DNA from: Halobaculum saliterrae
GTDB lineage: Archaea > Halobacteriota > Halobacteria > Halobacteriales > Haloferacaceae
Assembly: GCF_009831625.1 (NCBI RefSeq)
Contig: NZ_WUUS01000009.1
Coordinates: forward strand, 62,001 to 126,000
DNA: 64,000 nucleotides
Direction of reading: 5' to 3'
Part shown: positions 7,881 to 18,500 of the stretch, piece after piece
Numbering within the stretch: the first letter of the stretch is position 1
Layout of the letters: the number at the start of each line of letters is the position of its first letter
The notes under the pieces: model-generated
The model's database searches: none
What the model was told of the DNA's origin: nothing
Seen by the model: the letters and a program-made list of their open reading frames with translations, nothing else
Translations under genes and position numbers: made by a program

Positions 7881-8970
7881 TGGAGTCCGAGACCGTCGAC
7901 TCCCCCGTCAGCCGCTGGACGTCGGTACGGAACCGTTGCGCTTGTTCGAGTCGGAGCTTCCGGGCCTCCGATCTCGTAAGGGTCGGTGGACCGCTCAGTT
8001 GCGGTGAGAGCGGCTGATACTTCGAGAGGTCGAACCCCATCTCCCGCAGATATTCTCTGACCGGGACGGCTCCGAGCCCCGATCGGATCGCCTGCTGGCT
8101 GAGGTCTCGGAGCTCGGATAACTCCGGCAGTCGGATTCGATCGGAGTGAACGCCCGGGGTTCCGAACTCGATACGTTTGTCGCTCGTCTGGGAGACGAGT
8201 CGACCGACATCGGTCGCGATCTGGACGATCTGGCTCGGTAGCGCCGCGTCGGGGGCACGCCATTCGACTGTCGGTTGGCACTCACGGAGGCGAACGGGAT
8301 TCAATACGGTGTCCTCCGGTTCGAAGAATCTCTCGACGGTTTCCGTGGGAACGCCGCGCTCGCTGGCAAGTCGCTTGAAGACCTCGTACATGTGATCGAC
8401 GCGTCCGTTCCATTCCTCGAGGCTGTCCGCGTAGTCCCACAGATCGCAGTATCCACGGAACTTGGGGCCGCACTTCCTTCTGTAAGCGTGTGCTCGGGAG
8501 GAATCGCTCCCGTTCTCGCCGGAGTAGTACGGCGACGTACTCAACAGCGCGAGCGCGGGATCGAGCGCTGTCAGGAGGTTGATCTGGTCGATGGAGTCGT
8601 CCCTCTCGAAGTGGACGTGCGTTCCGGCGCAGTTTTTCGCGCTCGTTACGTTATACCCATAGATTGTCTCGAAGAGTCGCCCTCGCTCAGAGTGAACTGA
8701 CGCGTCTGAAGCTGTCAGTGGCGTCCCGAGCGGAACGAGGTGCTTTCCCTCCGCGCTTGCCGCTCGTATCGCCGTTTGAAGCGTCGTCTGAAGGTCCTGC
8801 CGCAGTGCTACTTCGGTTTCGTGTGGCTCCGTCTGTACCTCGATAAGCGGCCCAATAAACTCGGGTTTGATTCGCTCGTGAGAGTGGGGAATCTTCTGGC
8901 CGTCGCACAGTCGTCCCGAGCGATCAACGACCCATAGCTCCAGTTCGATGCCGGTTTTGATGTCACACAT
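7864..8970 (-). CDS. Carboxylate-amine ligase of the GCS2 (glutamate-cysteine ligase 2) family
   Basis: 368 residues. The N-terminus 'TGIELELWVVD' matches the family's metal/ATP-binding Glu-x-Glu start (Glu9, Glu11), and 'GTHVHF' (116-121) is the second conserved motif. Family members form gamma-glutamyl or related amide bonds using ATP; some haloarchaeal members make gamma-glutamylcysteine, the main thiol of these cells. This copy differs from the usual haloarchaeal GshA sequence I would expect ('GVEEEF' start), so its substrate is uncertain. It sits alone among mobile-element remnants, with a truncated regulator gene just upstream on the same strand, suggesting lateral acquisition. Confidence 0.8.
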   Translation of the reverse strand: MCDIKTGIELELWVVDRSGRLCDGQKIPHSHERIKPEFIGPLIEVQTEPHETEVALRQDLQTTLQTAIRAASAEGKHLVPLGTPLTASDASVHSERGRLFETIYGYNVTSAKNCAGTHVHFERDDSIDQINLLTALDPALALLSTSPYYSGENGSDSSRAHAYRRKCGPKFRGYCDLWDYADSLEEWNGRVDHMYEVFKRLASERGVPTETVERFFEPEDTVLNPVRLRECQPTVEWRAPDAALPSQIVQIATDVGRLVSQTSDKRIEFGTPGVHSDRIRLPELSELRDLSQQAIRSGLGAVPVREYLREMGFDLSKYQPLSPQLSGPPTLTRSEARKLRLEQAQRFRTDVQRLTGESTVSDSTAQLT

Positions 8971-8999
8971 GCTGTAGATCTGTTTTGTTCCGTCCGGGG

Positions 9000-9149
9000 G
9001 CTTGCTCCCCGAACCCTCACGTACGGGACGAGCGCGTGGTCGGTCGATACGGCGCGCTCCGGTTCGACGGTCACTTCGGGAAGCTCTGCGGAGAGGATTC
9101 CCGAGGGAACCGCATCGGGCGGAATCGCGAATTCGTCCACGGAGACCAT
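9000..9149 (-). pseudogene. N-terminal remnant of a bacterio-opsin-activator (Bat) type regulator
   Basis: About 50 codons from ATG 9149 read 'VDEFAIPPDAVPSGILS', 'ELPEVTVEPERAVSTDHALV' and 'PYVRVRG', the typical start of haloarchaeal HTH-10 (Bat) regulators, whose first domain has the pattern of a hydrophobic strand followed by V-E-x-E-R and 'x-P-Y-x-x-V-x-G'. After about residue 50 the frame stays open but the family likeness stops, and the GCS2 gene begins. The rest of the regulator is absent. This looks like a gene cut by insertion or deletion. Confidence 0.5.
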
Positions 9150-9172
9150 ATTCGGGTGGCTAAAGACCAAGT

Positions 9173-10381
9173 TCAGAGCGAGAGCCCGGCTTCGATGTCC
9201 GCGGTGCTCTCGTCGAGCTCCTCGATGTGAGGGGTCACGAGTTGGCAGACCATGGTGACCATGGTGTTGTGTTCGCCCTCACCGACGATCGCCTGCTCCT
9301 CGTGGACACCGTCAGTCCCTTCTTCGTTCAGTGTCCCGAGCATGACTGCTTCCCGGTCGACCAACAGCAGGCGCCCGACGCGGTCACCCGCGGCGGGCAG
9401 GTTCAGCCAGTCGGTGTCCGGTTCCCAGAGGACGACCTCCGGGGCGTTCTCCCGGACGTACGCCCGAGTGTCCGGGTCCCGCGTCCCGAGATACACGTCC
9501 GTGCCGCGTCGGGAGGCGTCCCTGAGACGGGTGAGACAGCCCGCTTCGAGCAGGTCGGTATCGGTGAACATGGCGAACAGCTCGTCTTCCGCCCGGTCGC
9601 ACAGCGACTGTCCGAACGAGATCACCCGCTCGCGACCCTCGATCTCTCCGACCCCTTCCGGCTCCGGCTCGCCGGTGAGACTCCGACGAAACTCCCCTTG
9701 GTACGTGGAGTGCATCCACGGAACGGACAGCCGTGGATGTCCCTCGTACGCGACTCTCTGCTCGTCGGGATCGTACGCGATCAATCCCGCGTCCGCCAGA
9801 TGCGGGAGTTGGACGTGAGCGAGATCGACGAGGATCTCGTCGACCCTGTCCGCCGGGACCTCGGACTCGGCGATGGTCAGCTCCTTTGCGCCGAGCTCAC
9901 GCGCCAGCGTTTCCGTGTGGATGGGTGTGAGCTGGTGGCTGAGTACGTCGAGGATGGTCCGGCGGCGAGCGTTGGCGAGCGCCCGGAAGACCTCGGAGAG
10001 CGAGTCAGTGGTGGTGTCCGAGTCCGGATCGAGGACGGCACGGATCCCGTCGTCCTCGAGCGCGGGGTGATCGGCGATCGTCGCCGTCTCCCCGTCCGTA
10101 CCGCGCTCGATCAGTCCAGCGGCGTCCAGTTTCGGGAGATGTGTGTGGTGGATCGCGTGCGCCGCCTGCCGAACGTCCGTGTCCGAATCCGACCCCTCCT
10201 CGTCCGAGCGATCGCCCGAACCCAGAACCGTGGCGAGGTCTCTCCGGCTCAACGAGTGCGGCGCCTGCTCGTCGAGGACCCCGAGGAGTCGACGACGGTC
10301 ACTGCTCGCCAGGCACTCGAAGAGGGCATTTGGCGTCCGTTCTTCCCCGCTGTCGGCGTCCGTGGGTTGTGTCTTGGTCAT
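9173..10381 (-). CDS. Tandem winged-helix regulator with C-terminal sensor domain
   Basis: 402 residues from ATG 10381; an upstream start at 10420 would add 13 residues of little character. Two similar winged-helix units follow each other: 'LFECLASSDRRRLLGVLDE' with 'LPKLDAAGLIERG', then 'VFRALANARRRTILDVLS' with 'LPHLADAGLIAYDPDE'; both resemble the haloarchaeal DUF7344 type. The C-terminal half (about 215-390: 'FGQSLCDRAEDELFAMFTDT', 'LLLVDREAVMLGTL') resembles the PLD-like sensor module seen at the end of TrmB-type and other haloarchaeal regulators. Presumably a DNA-binding transcription factor. It is transcribed divergently from the giant PAS/GAF regulator, with 224 bp between starts, so cross-regulation is possible. 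Confidence 0.75.
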   Translation of the reverse strand: MTKTQPTDADSGEERTPNALFECLASSDRRRLLGVLDEQAPHSLSRRDLATVLGSGDRSDEEGSDSDTDVRQAAHAIHHTHLPKLDAAGLIERGTDGETATIADHPALEDDGIRAVLDPDSDTTTDSLSEVFRALANARRRTILDVLSHQLTPIHTETLARELGAKELTIAESEVPADRVDEILVDLAHVQLPHLADAGLIAYDPDEQRVAYEGHPRLSVPWMHSTYQGEFRRSLTGEPEPEGVGEIEGRERVISFGQSLCDRAEDELFAMFTDTDLLEAGCLTRLRDASRRGTDVYLGTRDPDTRAYVRENAPEVVLWEPDTDWLNLPAAGDRVGRLLLVDREAVMLGTLNEEGTDGVHEEQAIVGEGEHNTMVTMVCQLVTPHIEELDESTADIEAGLSL

Positions 10382-10605
10382 ATTCGATCGAGTTCCTCCG
10401 TACTCATTCCGAGATCCCACACTGGTGTAAGGAGATTCTAGAAGTGATTAGGGAGCGGTCAACGCGATGGACGGTCGGTTTCCATACCAGGTAGCGTTCG
10501 ATAGCTGCGTGGTGGGTACGTGGAACCGCCGACTGTCTGTGATCTCGTTGGTTCCCGTGATTTCCATCGACGGAGGTTAGTAGCGAGCGACCGTGTGGCA
10601 CTAGA

Positions 10606-13600
10606 ATGGCTCCGGAGACACTGACTGACCGCCTCCGCGAAACCCTCGCGGTCTTTCACGAGGGAGGAGAGCCGCTGACGACGGCGGAGGTGACGGACTC
10701 GCTCGATGTCGGTCGCCGGAGTACCTACGAGCGCCTCGAAACGCTCGTCGAACACGGCAGACTCGAGACGAAGAAGGTCGGCGCGAACGCACGGGTCTGG
10801 TGGCGACCATCGACAGACTCCGGTGTGAACGCGCCGGAGTGGCCGGCTGCCGCGGAATCGCTCGTCGACGACGTTCTCGACGACGTCGCGATGGGCGTCT
10901 TCGTTCTCGACGAAGACTTCGGGGTCGCCTGGATGAACGGTGCGACCGAACGGTACTTCGGACTCGACCGTCGGGAGGTTCTCGGCCGCGATAAGCGTAC
11001 CCTCGTCGATGAACGTATCGCGCCGATGATCGAGAACTCGGACGCGTTCGTGGAGACGGTCCTGGCGACCTACGACGACAACACCGACACCGAGCGGTTC
11101 GAGTGCCACGTGACGGCGGGCGACGGGCGCGAACAGCGCTGGCTCGAACACCGGAGCAAGCCCATCGAGGCTGGCGCGTATGCGGGTGGTCGAGTCGAGC
11201 TGTATTACGACGTCACGGACCGCAAGCACGCGGAGCAAGCGCGTCGGGATGAACGCCGCGAGTTCGAATCGCTGGTCAATGCTGTCGAGGAGTACGCCAT
11301 CTTCACACTCGATCCCGACGGCCACGTCCGGACGTGGAATCCCGGTGCCGAGCGGATCAAAGGGTACGAGTCGGACGAGATCCTCGGTGAACACTTCTCA
11401 CGGTTCTACACGGAGGCGGACCGTACAGCGGGTGTTCCCCAGAAGAACCTCGCAGTGGCCGCAGCGAACGGTTCGACACTCGACGAGGGGTGGCGCGTGA
11501 GACGGGACGGCTCACGCTTCTGGGCCAACGTGACGATCACGGCGATCCGCGACGACGACGGTGACCTCCGAGGGTATGCGAAGGTCACCCGGGACATGAC
11601 CGACCGCAAGCGTCGGGAGGCCGAACGCGAGTTGCAGTACGAGACGACGCGCGACATCGCCGAGGCCGAGACCCTCGAGGAAGGGTTGCGGGCGGCACTA
11701 CGGGACGTCTGCGAGCTGACCGACTGGGAGTACGCCGAGGTCTGGCTCCCGACGGACGACGGGGAGCTTCGGCGGACGGACATCGACTACTACGAGGACG
11801 AGTTCGCCGAGTTCTCGGTGTTCTCGGCGGAGCACACGTTCGGGAGGGGCGAGGGCCTCCCCGGGCGCGTGTGGGCGAGCGGCGAGTTCGAGTGGGCGTC
11901 CGACCTTCCGGGTGGGTCGTTCGAGGCGTACCCACGGCGTGAGCGGGCCGCCGACGCCGACCTGCGGTCCTCGCTCGGCGTTCCGGTCCTCGCGGACGAC
12001 GAAGTCGTTGCCGTGCTTACCTTCCTCATGGGCGAGGTCCGAGACACCGACGAGCGACTGGTCGAGACCGTCTCGTCCGTTGCCGCGGGTCTCGGAGATC
12101 TCGTCGTTCGGCGACGGGCCGAGGAGGAGCGGAAACACGAGCAGGCCGTCGTTGACCAGATCCTCGCGGTGAGCCCGATCGGGATCCAAGTATCGAACCG
12201 CGACGGGGAGATAACGCGGATGAACGACCGTGCGCGGGAGATCCTCGAGGTTCTCGACAGTCGCTCCGGATCCGCTTCAGCCGCGGAGAGCCCGATATAC
12301 GATGCCGATGGGGAACGCGTTTCCCCGACCGACCTCCCCTTCTCACGGGTGCTGACCACCGGCGAAGCCGTGTTCGACGCGCAATTCAGAGTCGAGCTTC
12401 CCGACGGTGGCCATCGGTGGCTGAGACTCAACGCGGCCCCGATTCTCGATTCCGAGGGCGAGGTGGAGCGAGTGGTTACGACCGGGGAGGACATCACGCA
12501 GCTCAAGGAGCAGACCCGTCACCTCGAACGCCAGCGTGAGGAACTCAAGACGGAACTGGACGAGGTGTTCGAGCGGATCTCGGACGGCTTCTACGCGCTC
12601 GATACCGCGTTCCGGATCACGTACGTCAACGACCACGCAGAGACGCTTCTCGGGTTGGAGGAGTCATCGGTGGTCGGGCAGGACATCAGGGAGACGATCC
12701 CCCTTTCCGACCGGTTCGAGGCCGCCCTCCACCGAGCCCTGGAGGAGCAGACCCCGGTCAAGAGCGAGGGGTACGACGGATCGCTCGACGCCTGGCTCGA
12801 GTCGACCATCTATCCCTCGGAGTCGGGAGTGTCGGTCCACTTCAGAGATATCACCGAGCGGAAGGAACGCGAGCGCACCCTCGAACGGTACGAGTCGGTC
12901 ACCGAAACCGCCTCGGACGGTATCCTCAGCATCGACGACCAGAGCCGGATACGGAGTGTCAACCCTGCGGTGGAGGAGATGTTCGGCTATCCGCCCGACG
13001 AACTGCTCGGCGAGTCGCTCACGAAACTCATGCCCGAACGGTTGGCTGTCGCCCACGACACCGGAATCGCCCAGTATCTCCGGACGGGCGAACGGACCCT
13101 GAACTGGGACCACGTCGAGCTCCCCGGCGTCACCGCTGACGGCACCGAGATCCCGCTCTCGATCTCGTTCAGCGAATACGAACACGACGGGCGACATCAC
13201 TTCGCCGGCATCGTTCGGGACATCAGCGAGCGGGAGGAGCGCGAACGGGAACTTCAGGACCGAATACGCCAGCAGAAGGTGGTTACCGATCTCGGCACAC
13301 GTGCACTCGAAGGGTCGAGCCTGAACGCGCTGATGGCCGAAGCCACCCGCCTCGTTGCGGAGACGCTCGACAACGACTACTGTAAAGTGCTGGACCTCGA
13401 CACGGAATCTGATGAACTCCTGCTTCGACAGGGTGTCGGGTGGGACGAAGGGACCGTCAACGAAGCGACGATCTCTGCCGTCGAGGACGATTCTCAGGCG
13501 GCCTACACATTAGCGACGGAACAACCAGTCATCGTCGAGGATCTGTCCACTGAATCGCGGTTCAGTGGCCCCGACCTCCTCAGGAATCACGACGTACGAA

Positions 13601-14997
13601 GCGGTATCAGCACGATCATCGGTCCCGTCGATGACCCGTGGGGCATCCTCGGCACCCACGATACCGACGTCAAGGACTTCTCCGAGCACGACGCCGCCTT
13701 CGTCCAGTCCGTCGCGAACGTCCTGGCCGCCGCTATCGAACGCCACGATCGCGAGCAGGAGGTGCGTCACCAACGCGATCAACTGGCGGCACTGAACAGC
13801 CTCAACCGGGTCGTCCAGGAGATAACGAACGCGGTCATCGAGCAGTCCACGCGCGAGGAGATCGAGGCGATAGCGTGCGAGCGGCTCGCGGAGTCGGACT
13901 CGTACCTGTTCGCCTGGATCGGCACCGTCGAGACGAACTCCCAAGTGGTGAGGCAACGCGCCGAGGCGGGTGTAGAGGGGTATCTCGATGACGTGGTGAT
14001 CACGGTCGATCCCGACGACGAACACAGTCAGGGACCGACGGGGCGAGCGTTCCGGACGGGCGAGATACAGGTCGCCAACGACGTCCAGGCGGACTCCCAG
14101 TTCGAGCCGTGGCGCGACCACGCCGAGAGTCACGGGTTCCGCTCGTCCGCCGCGATCCCGATCGTCCACGAGGGCACGGTCTACGGGGTGTTGAACGTCT
14201 ACGCCGAGCGGCCGAACGCGTTCACCGGGCAGGAACGAGTCATGATCGGCCAAGTCGGCGAGATCATCGGCCACGCCATCGCCGCCGCGGAACGGAAACA
14301 GGCGCTGATGAGCGACACGCTCGTCGAACTCACCTTCCAGGTTCCGGATGTCTACTCGGACCACGACATGCCGGTCGAAATGGCCGGTACAGTCACGTTC
14401 GACCAGGCGGTCGCAGTCGGCGACGGCGAATATCTCATCTACGGAACGACGACTCCTGAGGGGCTCGACAGCCTGACGGCCCTCGTCGAGGTCCGTCCGT
14501 ACTGGGAATCGATCACCGTTCGTTCGGACGGCGACCCCGCTCGGTTCGAACTTCGGGTAACCGACTCCTCGATACTCTCCGCCGTCGCCTCTCACGGTGG
14601 CTACCTTGTCCGTGCTGTCATCGAGGACGGCAACCTACGGATGACGATCCACCTCCCACCGACTGTCGATGTGCGACAGGTCATCGAGGCTGTCGAAACG
14701 GCCTATCCATCGGCCGAGATGGTTCGTCGCAAGCAGATCAGCCGGGACCGCGATGAGTTGCACCACTTCCAACGTCGCCTCATGAGGGAGCTCACCGACC
14801 GCCAGCGCGCTACACTGGAGGCCGCCTACCACGCCGGCTTCTTCGGCTGGCCTCGCGACACGTCCGGCGAGGAGGTCGCCGAGTCGATGGGCGTCGCCCC
14901 GCCGACCTTCCATCAGCACCTTCGAAAGGCCCAGGGGAAGGTCTTCGACGCGATATTTTCGTCCCCCATAGAGCGTGCCGGGGAGCGGACGGAGTGA
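10606..14997 (+). CDS. Giant PAS/GAF multi-sensor transcription regulator with Bat-type HTH
   Basis: 1463 residues. Order: N-terminal winged helix (about 1-65, 'RRSTYERLETLVEHGRLETK'); PAS (86-200); PAS (215-335, 'FTLDPDGHVRTWNPGAERIK'); GAF (340-505); PAS (515-640); PAS (645-750); PAS (755-880); GAF (890-1050); GAF (1060-1235); bacterio-opsin-activator linker domain (1240-1395); C-terminal HTH-10 (1396-1450, 'LTDRQRATLEAAYHAGFFGW'). There is no histidine kinase domain, so signals probably act directly on DNA binding. PAS and GAF domains commonly bind haem, flavin or small molecules and sense light, redox or oxygen; no ligand can be assigned here. DNA-binding domains at both ends are notable. 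Likely cytoplasmic, with no membrane helices. Confidence 0.9.
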   Translation: MAPETLTDRLRETLAVFHEGGEPLTTAEVTDSLDVGRRSTYERLETLVEHGRLETKKVGANARVWWRPSTDSGVNAPEWPAAAESLVDDVLDDVAMGVFVLDEDFGVAWMNGATERYFGLDRREVLGRDKRTLVDERIAPMIENSDAFVETVLATYDDNTDTERFECHVTAGDGREQRWLEHRSKPIEAGAYAGGRVELYYDVTDRKHAEQARRDERREFESLVNAVEEYAIFTLDPDGHVRTWNPGAERIKGYESDEILGEHFSRFYTEADRTAGVPQKNLAVAAANGSTLDEGWRVRRDGSRFWANVTITAIRDDDGDLRGYAKVTRDMTDRKRREAERELQYETTRDIAEAETLEEGLRAALRDVCELTDWEYAEVWLPTDDGELRRTDIDYYEDEFAEFSVFSAEHTFGRGEGLPGRVWASGEFEWASDLPGGSFEAYPRRERAADADLRSSLGVPVLADDEVVAVLTFLMGEVRDTDERLVETVSSVAAGLGDLVVRRRAEEERKHEQAVVDQILAVSPIGIQVSNRDGEITRMNDRAREILEVLDSRSGSASAAESPIYDADGERVSPTDLPFSRVLTTGEAVFDAQFRVELPDGGHRWLRLNAAPILDSEGEVERVVTTGEDITQLKEQTRHLERQREELKTELDEVFERISDGFYALDTAFRITYVNDHAETLLGLEESSVVGQDIRETIPLSDRFEAALHRALEEQTPVKSEGYDGSLDAWLESTIYPSESGVSVHFRDITERKERERTLERYESVTETASDGILSIDDQSRIRSVNPAVEEMFGYPPDELLGESLTKLMPERLAVAHDTGIAQYLRTGERTLNWDHVELPGVTADGTEIPLSISFSEYEHDGRHHFAGIVRDISEREERERELQDRIRQQKVVTDLGTRALEGSSLNALMAEATRLVAETLDNDYCKVLDLDTESDELLLRQGVGWDEGTVNEATISAVEDDSQAAYTLATEQPVIVEDLSTESRFSGPDLLRNHDVRSGISTIIGPVDDPWGILGTHDTDVKDFSEHDAAFVQSVANVLAAAIERHDREQEVRHQRDQLAALNSLNRVVQEITNAVIEQSTREEIEAIACERLAESDSYLFAWIGTVETNSQVVRQRAEAGVEGYLDDVVITVDPDDEHSQGPTGRAFRTGEIQVANDVQADSQFEPWRDHAESHGFRSSAAIPIVHEGTVYGVLNVYAERPNAFTGQERVMIGQVGEIIGHAIAAAERKQALMSDTLVELTFQVPDVYSDHDMPVEMAGTVTFDQAVAVGDGEYLIYGTTTPEGLDSLTALVEVRPYWESITVRSDGDPARFELRVTDSSILSAVASHGGYLVRAVIEDGNLRMTIHLPPTVDVRQVIEAVETAYPSAEMVRRKQISRDRDELHHFQRRLMRELTDRQRATLEAAYHAGFFGWPRDTSGEEVAESMGVAPPTFHQHLRKAQGKVFDAIFSSPIERAGERTE

Positions 14998-15564
14998 ATC
15001 GTCTCGCAGCGGACCCGTTGCGAACTCGGTTCGGTCAGGGAAGCGAACACGCGATCTGGATCGACTCCGTGACGACGAAGTCCCGACCGTCGGGGACGGC
15101 GAGTTCGACGACGCGCTGGATGCGCTCTCGGAGCGGCGACGGGAACTGCTCGGGACCGTGACTGCCGACGCGTGGCACTGGCTACCCATCGATTCGTGAC
15201 TGCTGCTCGTTGGGAGGGTGGCGGAAGCGACTGGCAGGGGGGACTCTCCTCACGGCGTGCGTACAACGCGACGGGTGGGTCCGACCACGTTCCCCTCGAA
15301 GGAGACGGTTGGAGGGTATACGCCCGTCAGGATCAGCCTCGGGCGATCCTCCGTGCGGGCCGGACTCACGTCTCGGTGGAAGCCCGTGCTACTGCCGGCG
15401 ATGGCGTCGATGGGGGAGATCTCACCGAACCCGAACTCGATGACCGGTTCGACGCCCCGAACCGACGTGATCGTGCATGAGGAACCACCACAGATATCGT
15501 TACCGATAGATGGAATTGAAAAGATGAACAGCCCTTATTATCGGGGGCCAGACACATCGGATGC
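14998..15564. other. 567-bp gap with a possible gene fragment
   Basis: No intact gene. On the plus strand about 15054-15199 reads 'DDEVPTVGDGEFDDALDAL' then 'SERRRELLGTVTADAWHWLP', which has haloarchaeal acidic composition and faintly resembles the start of a DUF7344-type winged helix; it stops at TGA 15197-15199 and has no convincing start. The rest (15200-15530) reads Arg-rich in all frames and shows nothing I recognise. The final 35 bp hold the promoter of the surface-protein gene. Confidence 0.35.
15533..15543 (+). promoter_or_regulatory. TATA box of the surface-protein gene
   Basis: The element 'cccttattatc' is centred about 27 bp above ATG 15565, giving a leaderless transcript, the usual arrangement in haloarchaea. 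Confidence 0.55.
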
Positions 15565-18500
15565 ATGTCTCATTCGGCTGGAACACGAGCTTTGCTTGCG
15601 GTTCTCCTCGCTGTGTTGATGGTAGGGTCGACGTTCGGTTCGATACCCGTTGGCGCGGAAACGACCGACGGCGGAACGACGTCGGTGAGCGCGGCAGGTG
15701 GCGCGCCGTCGATCGAACTCGCGAACGCGACGATCAACGACAGCACGGACTCGACGATCCAGGTCGCCTACAACGCGACCGGCGTCGTCGAGACGAACGA
15801 CACAAGGATAACAGTATTCGGACCGGGGTACTCCGCCCGGTCGAACTCGACGGCGACGTACAACGTCGAGTCGAACGTCACGGCCGCCGAGGACGTTCTC
15901 AACGTCACAGTTCCCGCCGGCACCTTCGGCGGTGGGAACGTCACCCTAGCGGCGTCGATGGTGAACGAGAGCACGGGCGAGACTGAAGCGAGAGACACGG
16001 CCGCGCTCTCCGTCACATCACCGGTCGATCTGGACGGCTATACGGTCTCCGCGACGACGACGTACCCTGACGAGACCGAGACCGTCTCGACGACGCTGAA
16101 CAACACCGCCGACACGAGCGAAACGTATACGCTGGCGGTGTACGGGAACAGTCCGTACCCACGGAACTCGACCCAAGTGACGCTCACGGCGGGTGAGTCG
16201 CGTACCATCGGTCTCAACGTGTCGTTCAAGGACACCGGCCAGTACGACATCCGGGTGAACGACGAGCCGACGACGACGGTTTCGGTCGAGGATCCGGTGA
16301 CCGTGACGAACACGACGGTCTCAGAGACGTCCCTACACACGTATCAGAACGTCACGGTGAACGCCACGGTGAAGAACCGGGGGAGCTCGACCGAGAACCG
16401 GTACATCTCCCTCTACGATGGTGACCGCCGGTTGGACACGAGATCGGTCTCGCTCACGGCCGGTGAGACGAAGAACCTCAGTTACGTCACGTACTTCCGG
16501 TACGATGGCGACGTCGACCTCCGGGTCGGCGACGGGAACATAACGACAGTGTCTGTCGCTACAAATCCGGTCGAGGTACGCAACACCTCAGTCAACGCGA
16601 CGTCGGTGTCGGTCGGGGACACCGTTCGAACGAACGTCTCGCTGGAGAACACGGGTTCCAGTTCGACGGAGCGCGTCACCGAGTTGCGATCCGGCTTCAG
16701 GACGCTCGCGACGTCGACGGCCACAGTTGCCGGTGATGAGACGGCAACCGTCGAATTCAACCGGACGCTGAACGTCGGCGGTGCACACGCCATCTCCGCG
16801 GGTGCTGGGAACCACAGAAGGGTGCTGGTGAACGACTCCGACATCACTGTCGACGACGTCTCGGTCTCGGCGACCGAGGTGTACGAGGGCGACCCGCTGG
16901 CGGTGGATGTCACACTCAGCAATGCCGGTAGCACCGATAAGAGTTTCAAACTCAGCGCCTGGAGCAACCGGTCCGGGTACCGTGGGGAGAGGACGGTTCG
17001 AGTGAACGCCAGCGAGACCAAGCAGGTCACCCTCGACGTTCAGTTCTACCGCACCGGCGATCACACCCTGACGATCAACGACCAGACCGGGACGACGGTC
17101 ACGGTGAAGCAGGCCGTGTCGATGACGAACGTCTCCCTCTCGAGCAGGGAGATCGGAGTCGGGGAGACGGCGACGGTAGACATCACGCTCGACAATCCGA
17201 CGAGCACGGACCGCGAGGAGTACGTCTCCGTCTGGAACGGAACGAGCCAGAGCAAGCGGGTGACCGTGGCCGCGAACTCGCAGAAGACGGTCTCGTTCTC
17301 GGTCAGCTACGGCGAGACCGGGCGCAAGAGCCTCTGGGTCAACGGGCAGCGTGAGACGCTGTTCGTGATGGGCGATACGACCGGGACCGCGAACGTCTCC
17401 CTGTCCCGGACGTTCACTCCCGAGATGACTGTCAACGATTCAAGCACGTACTTCCTCGCGGAGGCCGTCAACACCGGCGACGCCTCCGGGATACAGAACG
17501 TGACGCTGAACGTCGATGGGAAGGTCGTCGACTCCTATCAGGTGTACGTCGATCCGGACGAGTCCTCGTTCGTCTTCCTCGAACACCGCTTCACCGAGAC
17601 GGGGAACCACACGGTCTACATCAACGGCAGTGACTCGAAGAAGTTCGAGGTGGAGGTGCGAGGCGATGTCGTCAACGACTCGTCGGTCACAGTCGAGCAC
17701 GTCTCCGGAACCACTCCCGATCAGCTCCCGTCCGTCGACGCGGAGTTCCGCGGCGGCTCCATCAGTGTCGAGTTCCGCGATCCGAACGGCGGCATCGAGC
17801 TCGACGACATCGGCGCCGACAACTCGACGGTGTTCCGCGTCAGCTTCCGCGTCGAGAACTACACTCCGCGGGTCCTGTTGTCGACCGGCCGCGATCTGAC
17901 CTGGAACACGACCGACGTCGGCGGAAACGAGACGAAGGTGACCCTCGAGGTGAGCCCCTCGGATCTGAACTACAAGAGCGAGTTCGAGGGGAACCGCCCG
18001 AACAACGCTGCCGAGTGGGAATCCGCGGTCAAGAACGACAGCGCGAACGTCGAGCTGGAATCCGCCGTTCTGATGGCGGTCGGGAACGCCGAGGGGGACT
18101 TCTTCGACGCTCAGCCGTCGGACCTCGACGGGATGACCCTCTCGACGAACGCCCAGCTGTTCGAGATGCCGCGGTACTACTCCGGCGACGCCGACACGGA
18201 GTCACGTCTCGAGATCTCGCTCGCCGCGCCTCACAAGACCGTGAACGGAAACGTCCACCAGGGCTACTACCGGACGTTCATTCCCGACTCGCTGCTGGAC
18301 GCGTGGAACGTCACGGATCCGGAGACGGAACTTCAGGCGACCTACTCGGCCTCCGACGTCTCGATGTCGGTGAACGAGGTCGAGGGAGGCGTGTACGTGA
18401 GCCTCTCACTCCACTACTCCAGCGGGACAGTGTCGATCGCAAAGAACGTGGACGATTCCACGGACTCGACGGACAGTACAGATTCGACGAGTGGTACCGA

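Noticed and set aside
15172-15619. Overlapping ORFs in all three plus frames before the surface-protein gene
   Set aside because: Short, Arg/Gly-rich, no family likeness; the signal peptide start at 15565 with its TATA box accounts for the region's end.
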